IMG/VR virus record: IMGVR_UViG_3300025127_000123
Location: 1-34,438 of that record
Length of the DNA: 34,438 nucleotides
Reading direction: 5' to 3' (one strand)
Source: a virus
Shown piece by piece: positions 6,345-14,468 of the stretch. The notes below the pieces were generated by a model, which saw only the letters and a program-made list of their open reading frames with translations, ran no database searches and was not told where the DNA came from. The number at the start of each line of letters is the position of its first letter. Within the stretch, counting starts at the first letter, position 1. The position numbers and the translations under genes are program-made.

Positions 6345-7268
6345 ATGGCTATAATAACATACATAAATAATTTACCTTTGTTTACCTCAAAAAGTGAAGC
6401 TTTAGTGCACGGCGCTTCTTCAAGCCCTAGGCTTACCGGCTATCATACACACGTATATGAAGGTGTAATTGGCTATATGGCTGGAAGAGCACACCCTGGA
6501 GTAGCACCTAAAGACAAATCTAACGATATAAGATCTGGAAATTTTGCCGCAATTAACAAAGCTTTAAATCCTGATTCTAAATCAATTGAATTAGAAAGAT
6601 TTTATTCCGAGTTAACTTCTGAACAATATGTTGTAGAATCATCAATAAACATAGAGCTAAATAATTTAAAAGAAAGATTAAATAGATTATTAGCTTTAGA
6701 AAAGCTAAATAGTAGTGCGCTTGATGAAAAGCAAAAAGAAGAGATTAAACTTAATATTGAAACTATATCTGTTTATGTAGACAAGTTAATTAAAGATAAA
6801 GAAGAAAATAAAACTCAATTAGATTATATTCAATCTTTAACTTTAAATGAATTTGATAAATATATTAGAGGAGAAAAAGTTGAAAAAAAGCCAGCGCCAA
6901 AACCTATAGTACTTAATCCTAAGCCTATTTATGATCGTAGCATAGCTACAATTTCAACTTTAGCTAATTCTAGCGTACAAGTGGAAACTAAACCTGAAGA
7001 TCAAGAGCGGCTAAATGATTTGCAAGCTGCCTTAAACGACGAATCTAAATCTTTAGAAGATAGAGCTGATACAATACAAAAGCTGGCAGAAGAAAGGCAA
7101 AAAATATTAGAAGCCAAAGTAGAACAAGTAAAACAATCAAGTGATTTAAAAATACGTAAAGAGCAAGAAAATATAATAAAAGAAATACAAGAAGCTGACG
7201 CTAAAAAACTTGAAGAGTTAAGAAGAAGAGAAAGAGAAGCTAGAAGATCTAGCGGTAGTTATTATTAA
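6345..7268 (+). CDS. YHTH-motif protein with long coiled coil
   Basis: 307 residues in two parts. The N-terminal ~55 residues hold a compact motif, LTGYHTHVYEGVIGYMAGRAH (residues 30-50), with His at 34, 36 and 50, which could bind a metal or form a small surface domain. From about residue 75 to 175 and again 215-305 it is helical and highly charged, with heptad-like Leu spacing (NLKERLNRLLALEKL; ILEAKVEQVKQSSDLKIRKE), so it is likely a coiled coil. A KKPAPKPIVLNPKP linker joins the helical regions. I recall short proteins with this His motif in marine phages, often alone, so the coiled-coil extension looks like an added module. Function is unknown; a fibre or surface protein is possible. Confidence 0.75.
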   Translation: MAIITYINNLPLFTSKSEALVHGASSSPRLTGYHTHVYEGVIGYMAGRAHPGVAPKDKSNDIRSGNFAAINKALNPDSKSIELERFYSELTSEQYVVESSINIELNNLKERLNRLLALEKLNSSALDEKQKEEIKLNIETISVYVDKLIKDKEENKTQLDYIQSLTLNEFDKYIRGEKVEKKPAPKPIVLNPKPIYDRSIATISTLANSSVQVETKPEDQERLNDLQAALNDESKSLEDRADTIQKLAEERQKILEAKVEQVKQSSDLKIRKEQENIIKEIQEADAKKLEELRRREREARRSSGSYY

Positions 7269-7282
7269 TTAAATTAAATAAA

Positions 7283-7600
7283 ATGGCAAAAAGAAAAACA
7301 CCAAAAGTAAAAGAAGAAATTATAGATTTAACAAAACCAACAAATATTGAAGATAAAGAACTAGAATCACTACAACAAGTTTTAAGATCTTTAGACGCGG
7401 CTCACAAAGAGCTAGGTATGATAGAGCATAGAAAACATTTAATATGCCATGACATTATGACTATAAACAAGTTTGTAGAAGATACTAAAAAAGGTTTTGA
7501 AAAGAAATATGGTACTTGTGATGTAAATATACAGACAGGTGAAATTAAATACAATGAAAATGGAGACAACGAAACTGATAAGAAAGATAACGATAGGTAA
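7283..7600 (+). CDS. Small charged helical protein, unknown
   Basis: 105 residues, with Lys-rich start MAKRKTPKVKEEIIDL, then a helical stretch (ELESLQQVLRSLDAAHKELG, MIEHRKHLICHDIMTINKFV) and a short YGTCDVNIQTGEIKYNENG hairpin-like end. This helix pair followed by a beta hairpin recurs upstream of phage packaging genes in marine phages as I remember them, without a named function. The leader AATTAAATTAAATAAA is shared with the leftmost - strand gene. The next gene starts within its 3' end in another frame. Confidence 0.75.
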   Translation: MAKRKTPKVKEEIIDLTKPTNIEDKELESLQQVLRSLDAAHKELGMIEHRKHLICHDIMTINKFVEDTKKGFEKKYGTCDVNIQTGEIKYNENGDNETDKKDNDR

Positions 7601-7787
7601 AGATTATAAAATAGATTCAATGCATTACTCTGTAGGTCAAGAGGTTTACGGAGGCCATACTATTTGTGATATTATTGAAGAGTCTGAAAAGTACAGCATT
7701 TATATTAGAAAAAATAAAGATGTTATGCCTTGGAAAGACTTTAATAAAAATATGGCCGTTTCTGTTGAATATAATCTAGAGTATTAA
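7560..7787 (+). CDS. Small hypothetical protein
   Basis: 75 residues if the ATG at 7560 is used; ATG at 7554 and GTG at 7539 are in-frame alternatives that only lengthen the overlap with the previous gene. The conserved-looking core is ITIGKDYKIDSMHYSVGQEV followed by YGGHTICDIIEESEKYSIYI and MPWKDFNKNMAVSVEYN. It is probably a small beta-sheet protein. The reading frame overlaps the 7283 gene by 41 nt in a different frame. The stop overlaps the next start by one base (TAATG). No function recognised. Confidence 0.7.
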   Translation: METTKLIRKITIGKDYKIDSMHYSVGQEVYGGHTICDIIEESEKYSIYIRKNKDVMPWKDFNKNMAVSVEYNLEY

Positions 7788-8377
7788 TGCAAAGTATAAA
7801 CCATTTTTTAGTAAAACCAGTAGGAAGTAGATATAACAATGTAAAAGATATAGAGGGTAAAAGTTTAATTTTAAACTCTGAAATACAAAATCATCAATAC
7901 ATAAATAGATTAGCAGAAGTTATATCTTGTCCTGTTGCTAGTAACAAAAATATTAAACCTGGAGATATTGTTTTAGTTCATCATAATGTTTTTAGAAGAT
8001 GGACTGATATTAAAGGAAGGGAAAAAAATAGCAAAGCTTATTTTAAAGAAAATCTTTATTTAGTAAGCGAAGATCAAATATTTTTAAAAAAACATAAAGA
8101 TACTTGGCAAGCTATTAAAGGGTTTTGTTTTGTTCAACCGCTGCAGTTTAAAGGAGCTCTAGATAAAATAATAGAGCATCCAAACAAAGGGGTAGTAGTT
8201 TTTACAGATGGCGTTTTTAAAAAAGACCAAATAGTAGGTTATACTACTTTTTCTCAATATGAGTTTATAGTTGATGACCAAAGACTATTTAGAGTATACA
8301 ATAAATTTATTACAATTAAATATGAGTATCAAGGAAACGAAAAAGCGTATAATCCTAGCTGGGCGCAAAGCAGTTGA
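7787..8377 (+). CDS. Putative tandem GroES-like barrel protein
   Basis: 196 residues. Residues 1-100 follow the GroES strand order: INHFLVKPVG, then RLAEVISCPVA, IKPGDIVLVHHNVFRRW and ENLYLVSEDQIFL. These parallel KGKVISTG, IKDGDVIWYDKHAG and FYFVLKASDIVL in the true GroES at 3302. Residues 113-185 repeat a similar pattern (FCFVQPL, NKGVVVFTDG, KDQIVGYTTFSQYEF, LFRVYNKFITIKY). Neither half has an obvious GGIVL mobile loop. It could be a divergent co-chaperonin or head-assembly chaperone in the spirit of T4 gp31, or simply a structural protein that reused the fold. Its place just before the terminase genes fits head assembly. The fold call rests on eye alignment only. Confidence 0.7.
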   Translation: MQSINHFLVKPVGSRYNNVKDIEGKSLILNSEIQNHQYINRLAEVISCPVASNKNIKPGDIVLVHHNVFRRWTDIKGREKNSKAYFKENLYLVSEDQIFLKKHKDTWQAIKGFCFVQPLQFKGALDKIIEHPNKGVVVFTDGVFKKDQIVGYTTFSQYEFIVDDQRLFRVYNKFITIKYEYQGNEKAYNPSWAQSS

Positions 8378-8600
8378 TGAATTAATCAAAGTAGCGCAAG
8401 AGCAGATTATTACAAATACTGAAGATGATGTTTCTGCTGATAGACTTAAAAATGCAGCGGCTACTAAAAAGCTAGCTATATTCGATGCTTTTGAAATACT
8501 CAACCGTATACAAGAAGAAGAAAATATACTAGAAGGTAAAGAGCCTGAAGAGAAAAAAGAAAGAGTGTTTAAAGGCTTTGCTGAAGGAAGATCTAAATAA
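8322..8600 (+). CDS. Candidate small terminase subunit
   Basis: 92 residues from the ATG at 8322 (MSIKETKKRI). An upstream in-frame ATG at 8271 would overlap the preceding gene by 107 nt and is less likely. It is all-helical and charged: RIILAGRKAVDELIKVAQEQ, then VSADRLKNAAATKKLAIFDA and FEILNRIQEEENI, ending GFAEGRSK. Its stop overlaps the large terminase start by one base (TAATG), so translation is coupled. Position immediately before terL, size and helical character suit a small terminase subunit, which recognises phage DNA for packaging. No helix-turn-helix is obvious. The assignment is inference from context. Confidence 0.65.
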   Translation: MSIKETKKRIILAGRKAVDELIKVAQEQIITNTEDDVSADRLKNAAATKKLAIFDAFEILNRIQEEENILEGKEPEEKKERVFKGFAEGRSK

Positions 8601-10810
8601 TGTACGAACAAACACTATATAAAATTGTTGAACCAGTTAAGAAAACTACTATAAGTCGACTTAACAAATCTAAAAAATGGGATTATGGATATAATAAAGA
8701 ACATGATATTGTTGTTATTAGCAAAACTGGAAGAATTGGTGAAATACTTGAGATCCAAGGTTTGCGAATTGCGTTGCCAAGAGTGCCAGGGAACTTGTGT
8801 AACAAAATAAATAAATGGAAAAAATTTGATTATCCAAAAGAATTAGGTAAATTAAAAAATATATTTGACTGGAGATCATACCCAGAAGAAGCAAAAGATC
8901 AATGGTATGATTATATAGACGACGAGTTTAAACGTCGTGACGAAGGATTTTGGTTTACAAACAATGGTAAACCTACTTATATAACAGGTAGCCACTACAT
9001 GTATCTTCAATGGAGTAAAATAGATGTAGGCGCTCCTGACTTTAGAGAAGCTAACAGGCTGTTCTTTATATTTTGGGAAGCGTGCAAAGCTGATAGTAGA
9101 TGCTACGGTATGTGTTATTTAAAAAACAGACGTAGTGGCTTTTCGTTTATGAGCTCAGCTGAAACGGTTAACTTAGCTACTATATCGAGTGATGCTAGAT
9201 ATGGAATATTATCTAAAAGTGGTGCTGATGCTAAAAAAATGTTTACCGACAAAGTTGTACCAATATCTGTCAACTATCCGTTTTTCTTTAAACCGATACA
9301 AGACGGTATGGACAGACCTAAAAGTGAACTTGCTTATAGGGTTCCTGCAAGTAAGTTTACGCGTAAAAAAATTACTGCAAACGAAAAGCAGGAAGAGTTG
9401 GTTGGACTTGACACTACTATTGATTGGAAAAACACAGGTGATAATAGCTACGATGGTGAAAAGCTCAACTTGCTAGTTCATGATGAAAGTGGTAAGTGGG
9501 AAAGACCTGATAATATTTTAAACAACTGGCGAGTAACTAAAACTTGTTTAAGGCTAGGTGCACGTGTAGTTGGCAAGTGTATGATGGGCTCAACTAGTAA
9601 CTCTTTAGATAAAGGTGGTCAAAACTTTAAAAAACTATACAATGACTCAAACGTCACAAGTAGAAATAGAAATGGACAGACAAAATCTGGTCTATATTCT
9701 TTGTTTATGCCAATGGAATGGAACTTTGAAGGATTTATTGACGAATATGGACAACCAGTATTTAATAGCCCTAGCAATGATGTATTCGGACCAGATGGCG
9801 AACTAATAGACGTTGGAGTTATAGATCATTGGAATAATGAAGTTGAAGGGTTGAAAGGTGATCAAGATGCTTTAAATGAGTTTTACAGACAGTTTCCAAG
9901 AACTGAAGAGCACGCTTTTAGAGATGAAACAAAAAACAGCTTGTTTAATCTAGCAAAGATATATGAGCAAGTTGATTACAATGAAGGAATAAGAAACTCT
10001 GCCGCGGTTACACAAGGTAGTTTTCAATGGGTTAATGGCGTTAAAGATACTAAAGTTGTTTTTAATCCAGATCCAAATGGTAGATTTAAAATAAGCTGGG
10101 TGCCTAATATAAATCTACAAAATAAAGTAATAATTAAAAATGGAGTTAAATACCCTGGCAATGAACATGTTGGTGCCTTTGGTTGCGATAGCTATGATAT
10201 TAGCGGTACTGTTGATTCTAGAGGATCCAACGGATCTCTTCATGGATTAACAAAGTTTTCAATGGAAGATGCACCAGCAAACCATTTTTTTTTAGAATAT
10301 ATAGCTAGACCGCAAACCGCTGAAATATTTTTTGAAGATGTGCTAATGGCATTAGTATTTTACGGTATGCCACTGCTTGCAGAGAATAATAAGCCAAGAC
10401 TTTTGTATTACTTAAAAAGAAGAGGGTATAGAGGTTTTAGCATGAACAGACCAGATAAAGTTTGGAATAAACTTTCTACAGCTGAAAAAGAGGTAGGTGG
10501 TATACCAAACTCTAGTGAAGATATTAAGCAGGCTCATGCAGCTGCTATTGAGATGTATATTAACGATCACGTTGGAATAGACGAAGATGGTAACTATGGT
10601 AATATATATTTCAATGAGACGTTAAATGATTGGGCTAAGTTTGATATAAACAAAAGAACAAAACATGATGCTGCTATTAGTAGTGGCTTGGCGATTATGG
10701 CTTGCAATAGACATTTATATTCTCCAGTCTCACCTAAAAAAGTAGCAAAGTTAAATATAAATATAGCTAGATATGAAAACAACGGCTATGCATCAAAACT
10801 AATTAAATAA
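8600..10810 (+). CDS. terL: Terminase large subunit
   Basis: 736 residues; the motor that drives DNA into the head and cuts the concatemer. The N-terminal ATPase has a degenerate P-loop, KNRRSGFS (175-182), where the usual GK(S/T) is GFS, then Walker B LLVHDE (D295, E296) and a coupling motif near GKCMMGSTSN. The C-terminal RNase H-like nuclease shows acidic residues D530 (FGCDSYDISG, also D533), E595 (LLAENN) and D690 (KHDAAISSG), the usual triad spacing. The first ~100 residues form an extension before the ATPase. It is followed by the portal gene after 2 nt. The family call is firm; the lineage within terminases is not resolved. Confidence 0.93.
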   Translation: MYEQTLYKIVEPVKKTTISRLNKSKKWDYGYNKEHDIVVISKTGRIGEILEIQGLRIALPRVPGNLCNKINKWKKFDYPKELGKLKNIFDWRSYPEEAKDQWYDYIDDEFKRRDEGFWFTNNGKPTYITGSHYMYLQWSKIDVGAPDFREANRLFFIFWEACKADSRCYGMCYLKNRRSGFSFMSSAETVNLATISSDARYGILSKSGADAKKMFTDKVVPISVNYPFFFKPIQDGMDRPKSELAYRVPASKFTRKKITANEKQEELVGLDTTIDWKNTGDNSYDGEKLNLLVHDESGKWERPDNILNNWRVTKTCLRLGARVVGKCMMGSTSNSLDKGGQNFKKLYNDSNVTSRNRNGQTKSGLYSLFMPMEWNFEGFIDEYGQPVFNSPSNDVFGPDGELIDVGVIDHWNNEVEGLKGDQDALNEFYRQFPRTEEHAFRDETKNSLFNLAKIYEQVDYNEGIRNSAAVTQGSFQWVNGVKDTKVVFNPDPNGRFKISWVPNINLQNKVIIKNGVKYPGNEHVGAFGCDSYDISGTVDSRGSNGSLHGLTKFSMEDAPANHFFLEYIARPQTAEIFFEDVLMALVFYGMPLLAENNKPRLLYYLKRRGYRGFSMNRPDKVWNKLSTAEKEVGGIPNSSEDIKQAHAAAIEMYINDHVGIDEDGNYGNIYFNETLNDWAKFDINKRTKHDAAISSGLAIMACNRHLYSPVSPKKVAKLNINIARYENNGYASKLIK

Positions 10811-10812
10811 GT

Positions 10813-13230
10813 ATGAAGTCACCAGGTAATTATTTTCCAAGTCAAGCGGTAAGCGATATAGAAAAAGTTAGCTATGATTATGGTTTAGAAGTAGCTAAAG
10901 CTATAGAGCGAGAATGGTTTAGTGGCTCTAATGACGGCTATAATTATTATTCAAGAAGATTTACTTCTAACGGAGATACTTTTAGAAGTTTAAGATTATA
11001 CGCTAGAGGCGAGCAACCAATACAAAAATATAAAGATGAATTATCTGTTAATGGAGATTTATCTTATCTTAATTTAGACTGGAAGCCTGTACCTATTATA
11101 CCTAAGTTTGTAGATATAGTAGTAAATGGCATGAGCGACAAAGATTACTCTGTAAAAGCTTATTCGCAAGATCCTTATGGCGCTAGTAAAAGAACTAAGT
11201 ACATGGAGTCTATAATAGAAGACATGGAGCTAAAAGAGCTTAAAGACTTTTCTTTAAAACAACTTGGCGTTAACATGTACGAAAATGATCCTGAGACTTT
11301 ACCTGATAGTGTAGAAGAACTTGGTCTTCACATGCAGCTTTCTTACAAACAAGAAGCAGAACTAGCTCAAGAGCAAGCTTTAAATGTTTTGTTAAATGGT
11401 AATAAGTTTGACTTAACAAAGAAAAGATTTTTTTATGATTTAGCAGTAATAGGTATTGGTGCTGTAAAAACTAATTTTAATACGTCTGAAGGTTTAGTTG
11501 TTGACTATGTTGATCCAGCTAATTTAGTTTATTCTCACACTGACTCACCGTTTTTTGAAGATATATACTATGTAGGTGAGTTAAAAGAAATACCTATTAA
11601 TGAGCTAGCTAAACAATTTCCTTTTTTAAGTCCAGAAGATCTAAAAGATATTGCTGATAAAAACTCTAAGCGAAGACCTAATAATAGATATGAAAGAGTA
11701 GATCAAGACAGAAACATTATTCAAGTTTTATATTTTAACTATAAAACATACATGAATAACGTTTACAAAGTAAAAGAGACTTCTTCTGGCTTAGAAAAAG
11801 CTATAGAAAAAGACGACAGCTTTAATCCTCCTGAAAGTGAAAACTTTCAAAGAATTTCAAAACAAGTTGAAGTATTATATGAAGGAGCTTATGTTTTAGG
11901 AGCAAACAAGTTGCTAAAATGGGAGCTTTGTAAAAACATGATCAGACCTAAAAGTGATTATACAAAAGTTAAGATGAATTATAGTATAGTTGCTCCTCGT
12001 ATGTATGAAGGTAGAATTGAAAGTATAGTTAGTCGTATAACTGGTTTTGCTGACATGATACAGCTTACACACTTAAAAATACAGCAAGTTATGTCTAAAA
12101 TAATACCTGATGGTATTTACTTAGACGCTGATGGTTTAGCTGAAATAGACTTAGGTAATGGTACAAACTATAACCCACAAGAAGCTTTAAACATGTTTTT
12201 CCAAACAGGTAGTGTTATTGGCAGATCAATGACTCAAGACGGAGACATGAATCCTGGCAAAGTACCTATACAAGAGATAAGAAATAGTAATGGAGGTAAC
12301 AAAATGCAAGCTTTAATAGGTAATTACAATTATTATCTACAAATGATTAGAGATACTACCGGTTTAAATGAAGCTAGAGATGGAGCTATGCCTGATAAAA
12401 ACGCTTTAGTTGGATTACAAAAACTAGCGGCTCAAAACTCAAACACAGCTACAAGGCACATATTGCAGGCTGGTATGTTTTTAGTTGCTGATGTTTTAGA
12501 GTCTATGTCTCTTAGAATATCAGATATACTAGAGTTTTCTCCTACTAAAGATGCGTTTGTTCAAGCTATAGGTTCTCATAGTATAGCTAGCTTAGAAGAG
12601 CTTAGTCAAATGCACCTGTATGACTTTGGTATATTTTTAGAGTTAGCTCCAGATGAAGATCAAAAACAATTGTTAGAAAACAATATACAAATGTCTTTAC
12701 AACAGCAAAGTATAGATCTTGAAGACGCTATAGATATAAGACAAATTAAAAATATTAAGCTAGCAAATCAAGTTTTAAAGCTTAGAAGAAAAAAGAAAAT
12801 GCAAGCAGCTGCAGCAGCGCAAAAAGCTAACATGCAGCAGCAAGCGCAGACTAACGCTCAGCAGCAACAAATAGCGGCTCAACTAGAACAACAAAAGCAT
12901 GCAAGCAAAGCTCAGGCTGATATACAAGTAGAGCAAGCAAAAGCTGAGTTTAAACAAAAGTCAATGCAGCAAGAAGTAGAACTTAAAAAGCAATTGATGG
13001 CTTTAGAGTTTCAATATAATCAGCAAATTCAAAGTATGCAGTCTAACAATTTAAAAGGTAGAGAAAAAGAAAAAGAAGATCGTAAAGACGAAAGAACTAA
13101 AATACAAGCAAGTCAACAATCAGAACTTATAGATCAAAGAAAAACAGGTGGTTCACCTAAAAAGTTTGAATCTGCCGGTAATGATATACTTGGGAGTGGA
13201 TTTGGTATGGAGGCTTTTGGGCCTAAATAA
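10813..13230 (+). CDS. Portal protein
   Basis: 805 residues, directly after terL. The early part has the look of phage portals: an arginine-rich approach (YYSRRFTSNGDTFRSLRLYA), LDWKPVPIIPKFVDIVVNGM and DYSVKAYSQDP. Later parts include a long stem/wing segment with NYYLQMIRDTTGLNEARDG. The last ~150 residues are a Gln/Ala/Lys-rich coiled coil (AQTNAQQQQIAAQLEQQ), the barrel or crown extension seen in long portals, ending in FGMEAFGPK. Twelve copies would form the vertex through which DNA enters and leaves, docking TerL and then the ring proteins. Length is similar to portals of crAss-like phages. Confidence 0.9.
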   Translation: MKSPGNYFPSQAVSDIEKVSYDYGLEVAKAIEREWFSGSNDGYNYYSRRFTSNGDTFRSLRLYARGEQPIQKYKDELSVNGDLSYLNLDWKPVPIIPKFVDIVVNGMSDKDYSVKAYSQDPYGASKRTKYMESIIEDMELKELKDFSLKQLGVNMYENDPETLPDSVEELGLHMQLSYKQEAELAQEQALNVLLNGNKFDLTKKRFFYDLAVIGIGAVKTNFNTSEGLVVDYVDPANLVYSHTDSPFFEDIYYVGELKEIPINELAKQFPFLSPEDLKDIADKNSKRRPNNRYERVDQDRNIIQVLYFNYKTYMNNVYKVKETSSGLEKAIEKDDSFNPPESENFQRISKQVEVLYEGAYVLGANKLLKWELCKNMIRPKSDYTKVKMNYSIVAPRMYEGRIESIVSRITGFADMIQLTHLKIQQVMSKIIPDGIYLDADGLAEIDLGNGTNYNPQEALNMFFQTGSVIGRSMTQDGDMNPGKVPIQEIRNSNGGNKMQALIGNYNYYLQMIRDTTGLNEARDGAMPDKNALVGLQKLAAQNSNTATRHILQAGMFLVADVLESMSLRISDILEFSPTKDAFVQAIGSHSIASLEELSQMHLYDFGIFLELAPDEDQKQLLENNIQMSLQQQSIDLEDAIDIRQIKNIKLANQVLKLRRKKKMQAAAAAQKANMQQQAQTNAQQQQIAAQLEQQKHASKAQADIQVEQAKAEFKQKSMQQEVELKKQLMALEFQYNQQIQSMQSNNLKGREKEKEDRKDERTKIQASQQSELIDQRKTGGSPKKFESAGNDILGSGFGMEAFGPK

Positions 13231-13252
13231 CTATTAATTTATATTTTATATT

Positions 13253-14449
13253 ATGCAAGAAGAAAATTTAGAACAAGTTGAAGAAACTCAAGATGTAGAG
13301 CAAACTCAACAAGAACCAACGTTTATGTCTGCAGAAGATGATAACGTTATAAAAGTAAACCTAGACGCACCACCAGTGCAAGAAAACAATGAGCAACCAG
13401 AAGAAACTAACGATGCAACAGCTGACGACACAGGAGTGGTTGGAAGCGATGAAAACGCCGGGGCCGTACAAGAACAAGAAGAAGTACAGCCGGAAGAGCA
13501 AGCACAAGAAGAGTCTGTTATTGAAGAAGTAACAGAAGAGCCTGTTGTTGAGCAAGAACAACAAGTTCAACCACAACAAGATATTGAGGTTGGTGTAAGC
13601 GAAAAAGGTAATGTTGAAATAAAAATACCTGGCAGCGTAGAAAAGTTAGTTGACTTTATGAACGAAACTGGTGGTACTTTAGAAGACTATGTTAAGCTAA
13701 ACAAGGATTATTCTGATTTAGATAGTGACACAGTGTTAAGAGAATATTACAGTCAAACAAAACCACATTTGACTGGTGAAGAAGTATCTTTTTTAATGGA
13801 AGACCAATTTAATTACGATGAAGAGGTTGATGATGAAAGAGATATTAGAAGAAAAAAATTAGCGTTAAAGGAGCAGGTTGCAAATGCTAAGGCCTACTTA
13901 GACGGGCAAAAGTCTAAATATTATCAAGAAGTTAAAGCTGGTGTTAATCTTACAGAAGATCAACAACAAGCTATAAACTTCTACCAAGAGTATAACAAGA
14001 GGTCTGAAGAGACTAAAGCTCTAAGCGAAAGACAAAAATCTGTTTTTAACAAAAAAACAAACGATGTTTTTAACGACAATTTCAAAGGTTTTGAATACAA
14101 CGTCGGTGATAAAAAATACAGGTTTAAAGTCAATGATGTTAATGCTGTTAAGCAAAGCCAAAGTGATATAAACAATTTTCTTGGAAAGTTTCTAGGAAAA
14201 GATCAAACACTTGAGCAAGCTAATGAGTATCATAAATCTTTATTTACTGCTATGAACCCTGATGCTATTGCAAAACATTTTTATGAGCAAGGCAAAGCGG
14301 ATGCTGTAAAAGATAGTGTTACTAAAGCAAAAAATATCGATATGAATCCAAGAGGCGTGCAAAAAGAATTTAACGCTGACGGTGTAAAGTTTAGAGTTTT
14401 AGGTGATAATTCTTCTGATTTTAAGTTTAAAATTAAAAAAAGAAATTAA
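13253..14449 (+). CDS. Scaffolding protein
   Basis: 398 residues between portal and capsid genes. Residues 1-125 are Glu/Gln/Val-rich and disordered (many EEVQPEEQAQEE-type runs). A helical part follows: KLVDFMNETGGTLEDYVKLN, then KPHLTGEEVSFLMEDQFNYD and IRRKKLALKEQVANAKAYL. The tail is basic and ends FKFKIKKRN, suited to contacting the inner capsid shell. Acidic N-terminus, helical middle and basic C-terminus are usual for phage scaffolds, which assemble with the capsid protein and then leave. No protease motif is seen in it, so removal would need another factor. Confidence 0.82.
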   Translation: MQEENLEQVEETQDVEQTQQEPTFMSAEDDNVIKVNLDAPPVQENNEQPEETNDATADDTGVVGSDENAGAVQEQEEVQPEEQAQEESVIEEVTEEPVVEQEQQVQPQQDIEVGVSEKGNVEIKIPGSVEKLVDFMNETGGTLEDYVKLNKDYSDLDSDTVLREYYSQTKPHLTGEEVSFLMEDQFNYDEEVDDERDIRRKKLALKEQVANAKAYLDGQKSKYYQEVKAGVNLTEDQQQAINFYQEYNKRSEETKALSERQKSVFNKKTNDVFNDNFKGFEYNVGDKKYRFKVNDVNAVKQSQSDINNFLGKFLGKDQTLEQANEYHKSLFTAMNPDAIAKHFYEQGKADAVKDSVTKAKNIDMNPRGVQKEFNADGVKFRVLGDNSSDFKFKIKKRN

Positions 14450-14468
14450 CATTTAAAAATTATTTATT

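Noticed and set aside
9189-9806. Two alternative + strand open frames inside terL
   Set aside because: Both are wholly inside terL in another frame, and their translations show no domain; terL motifs explain the region.
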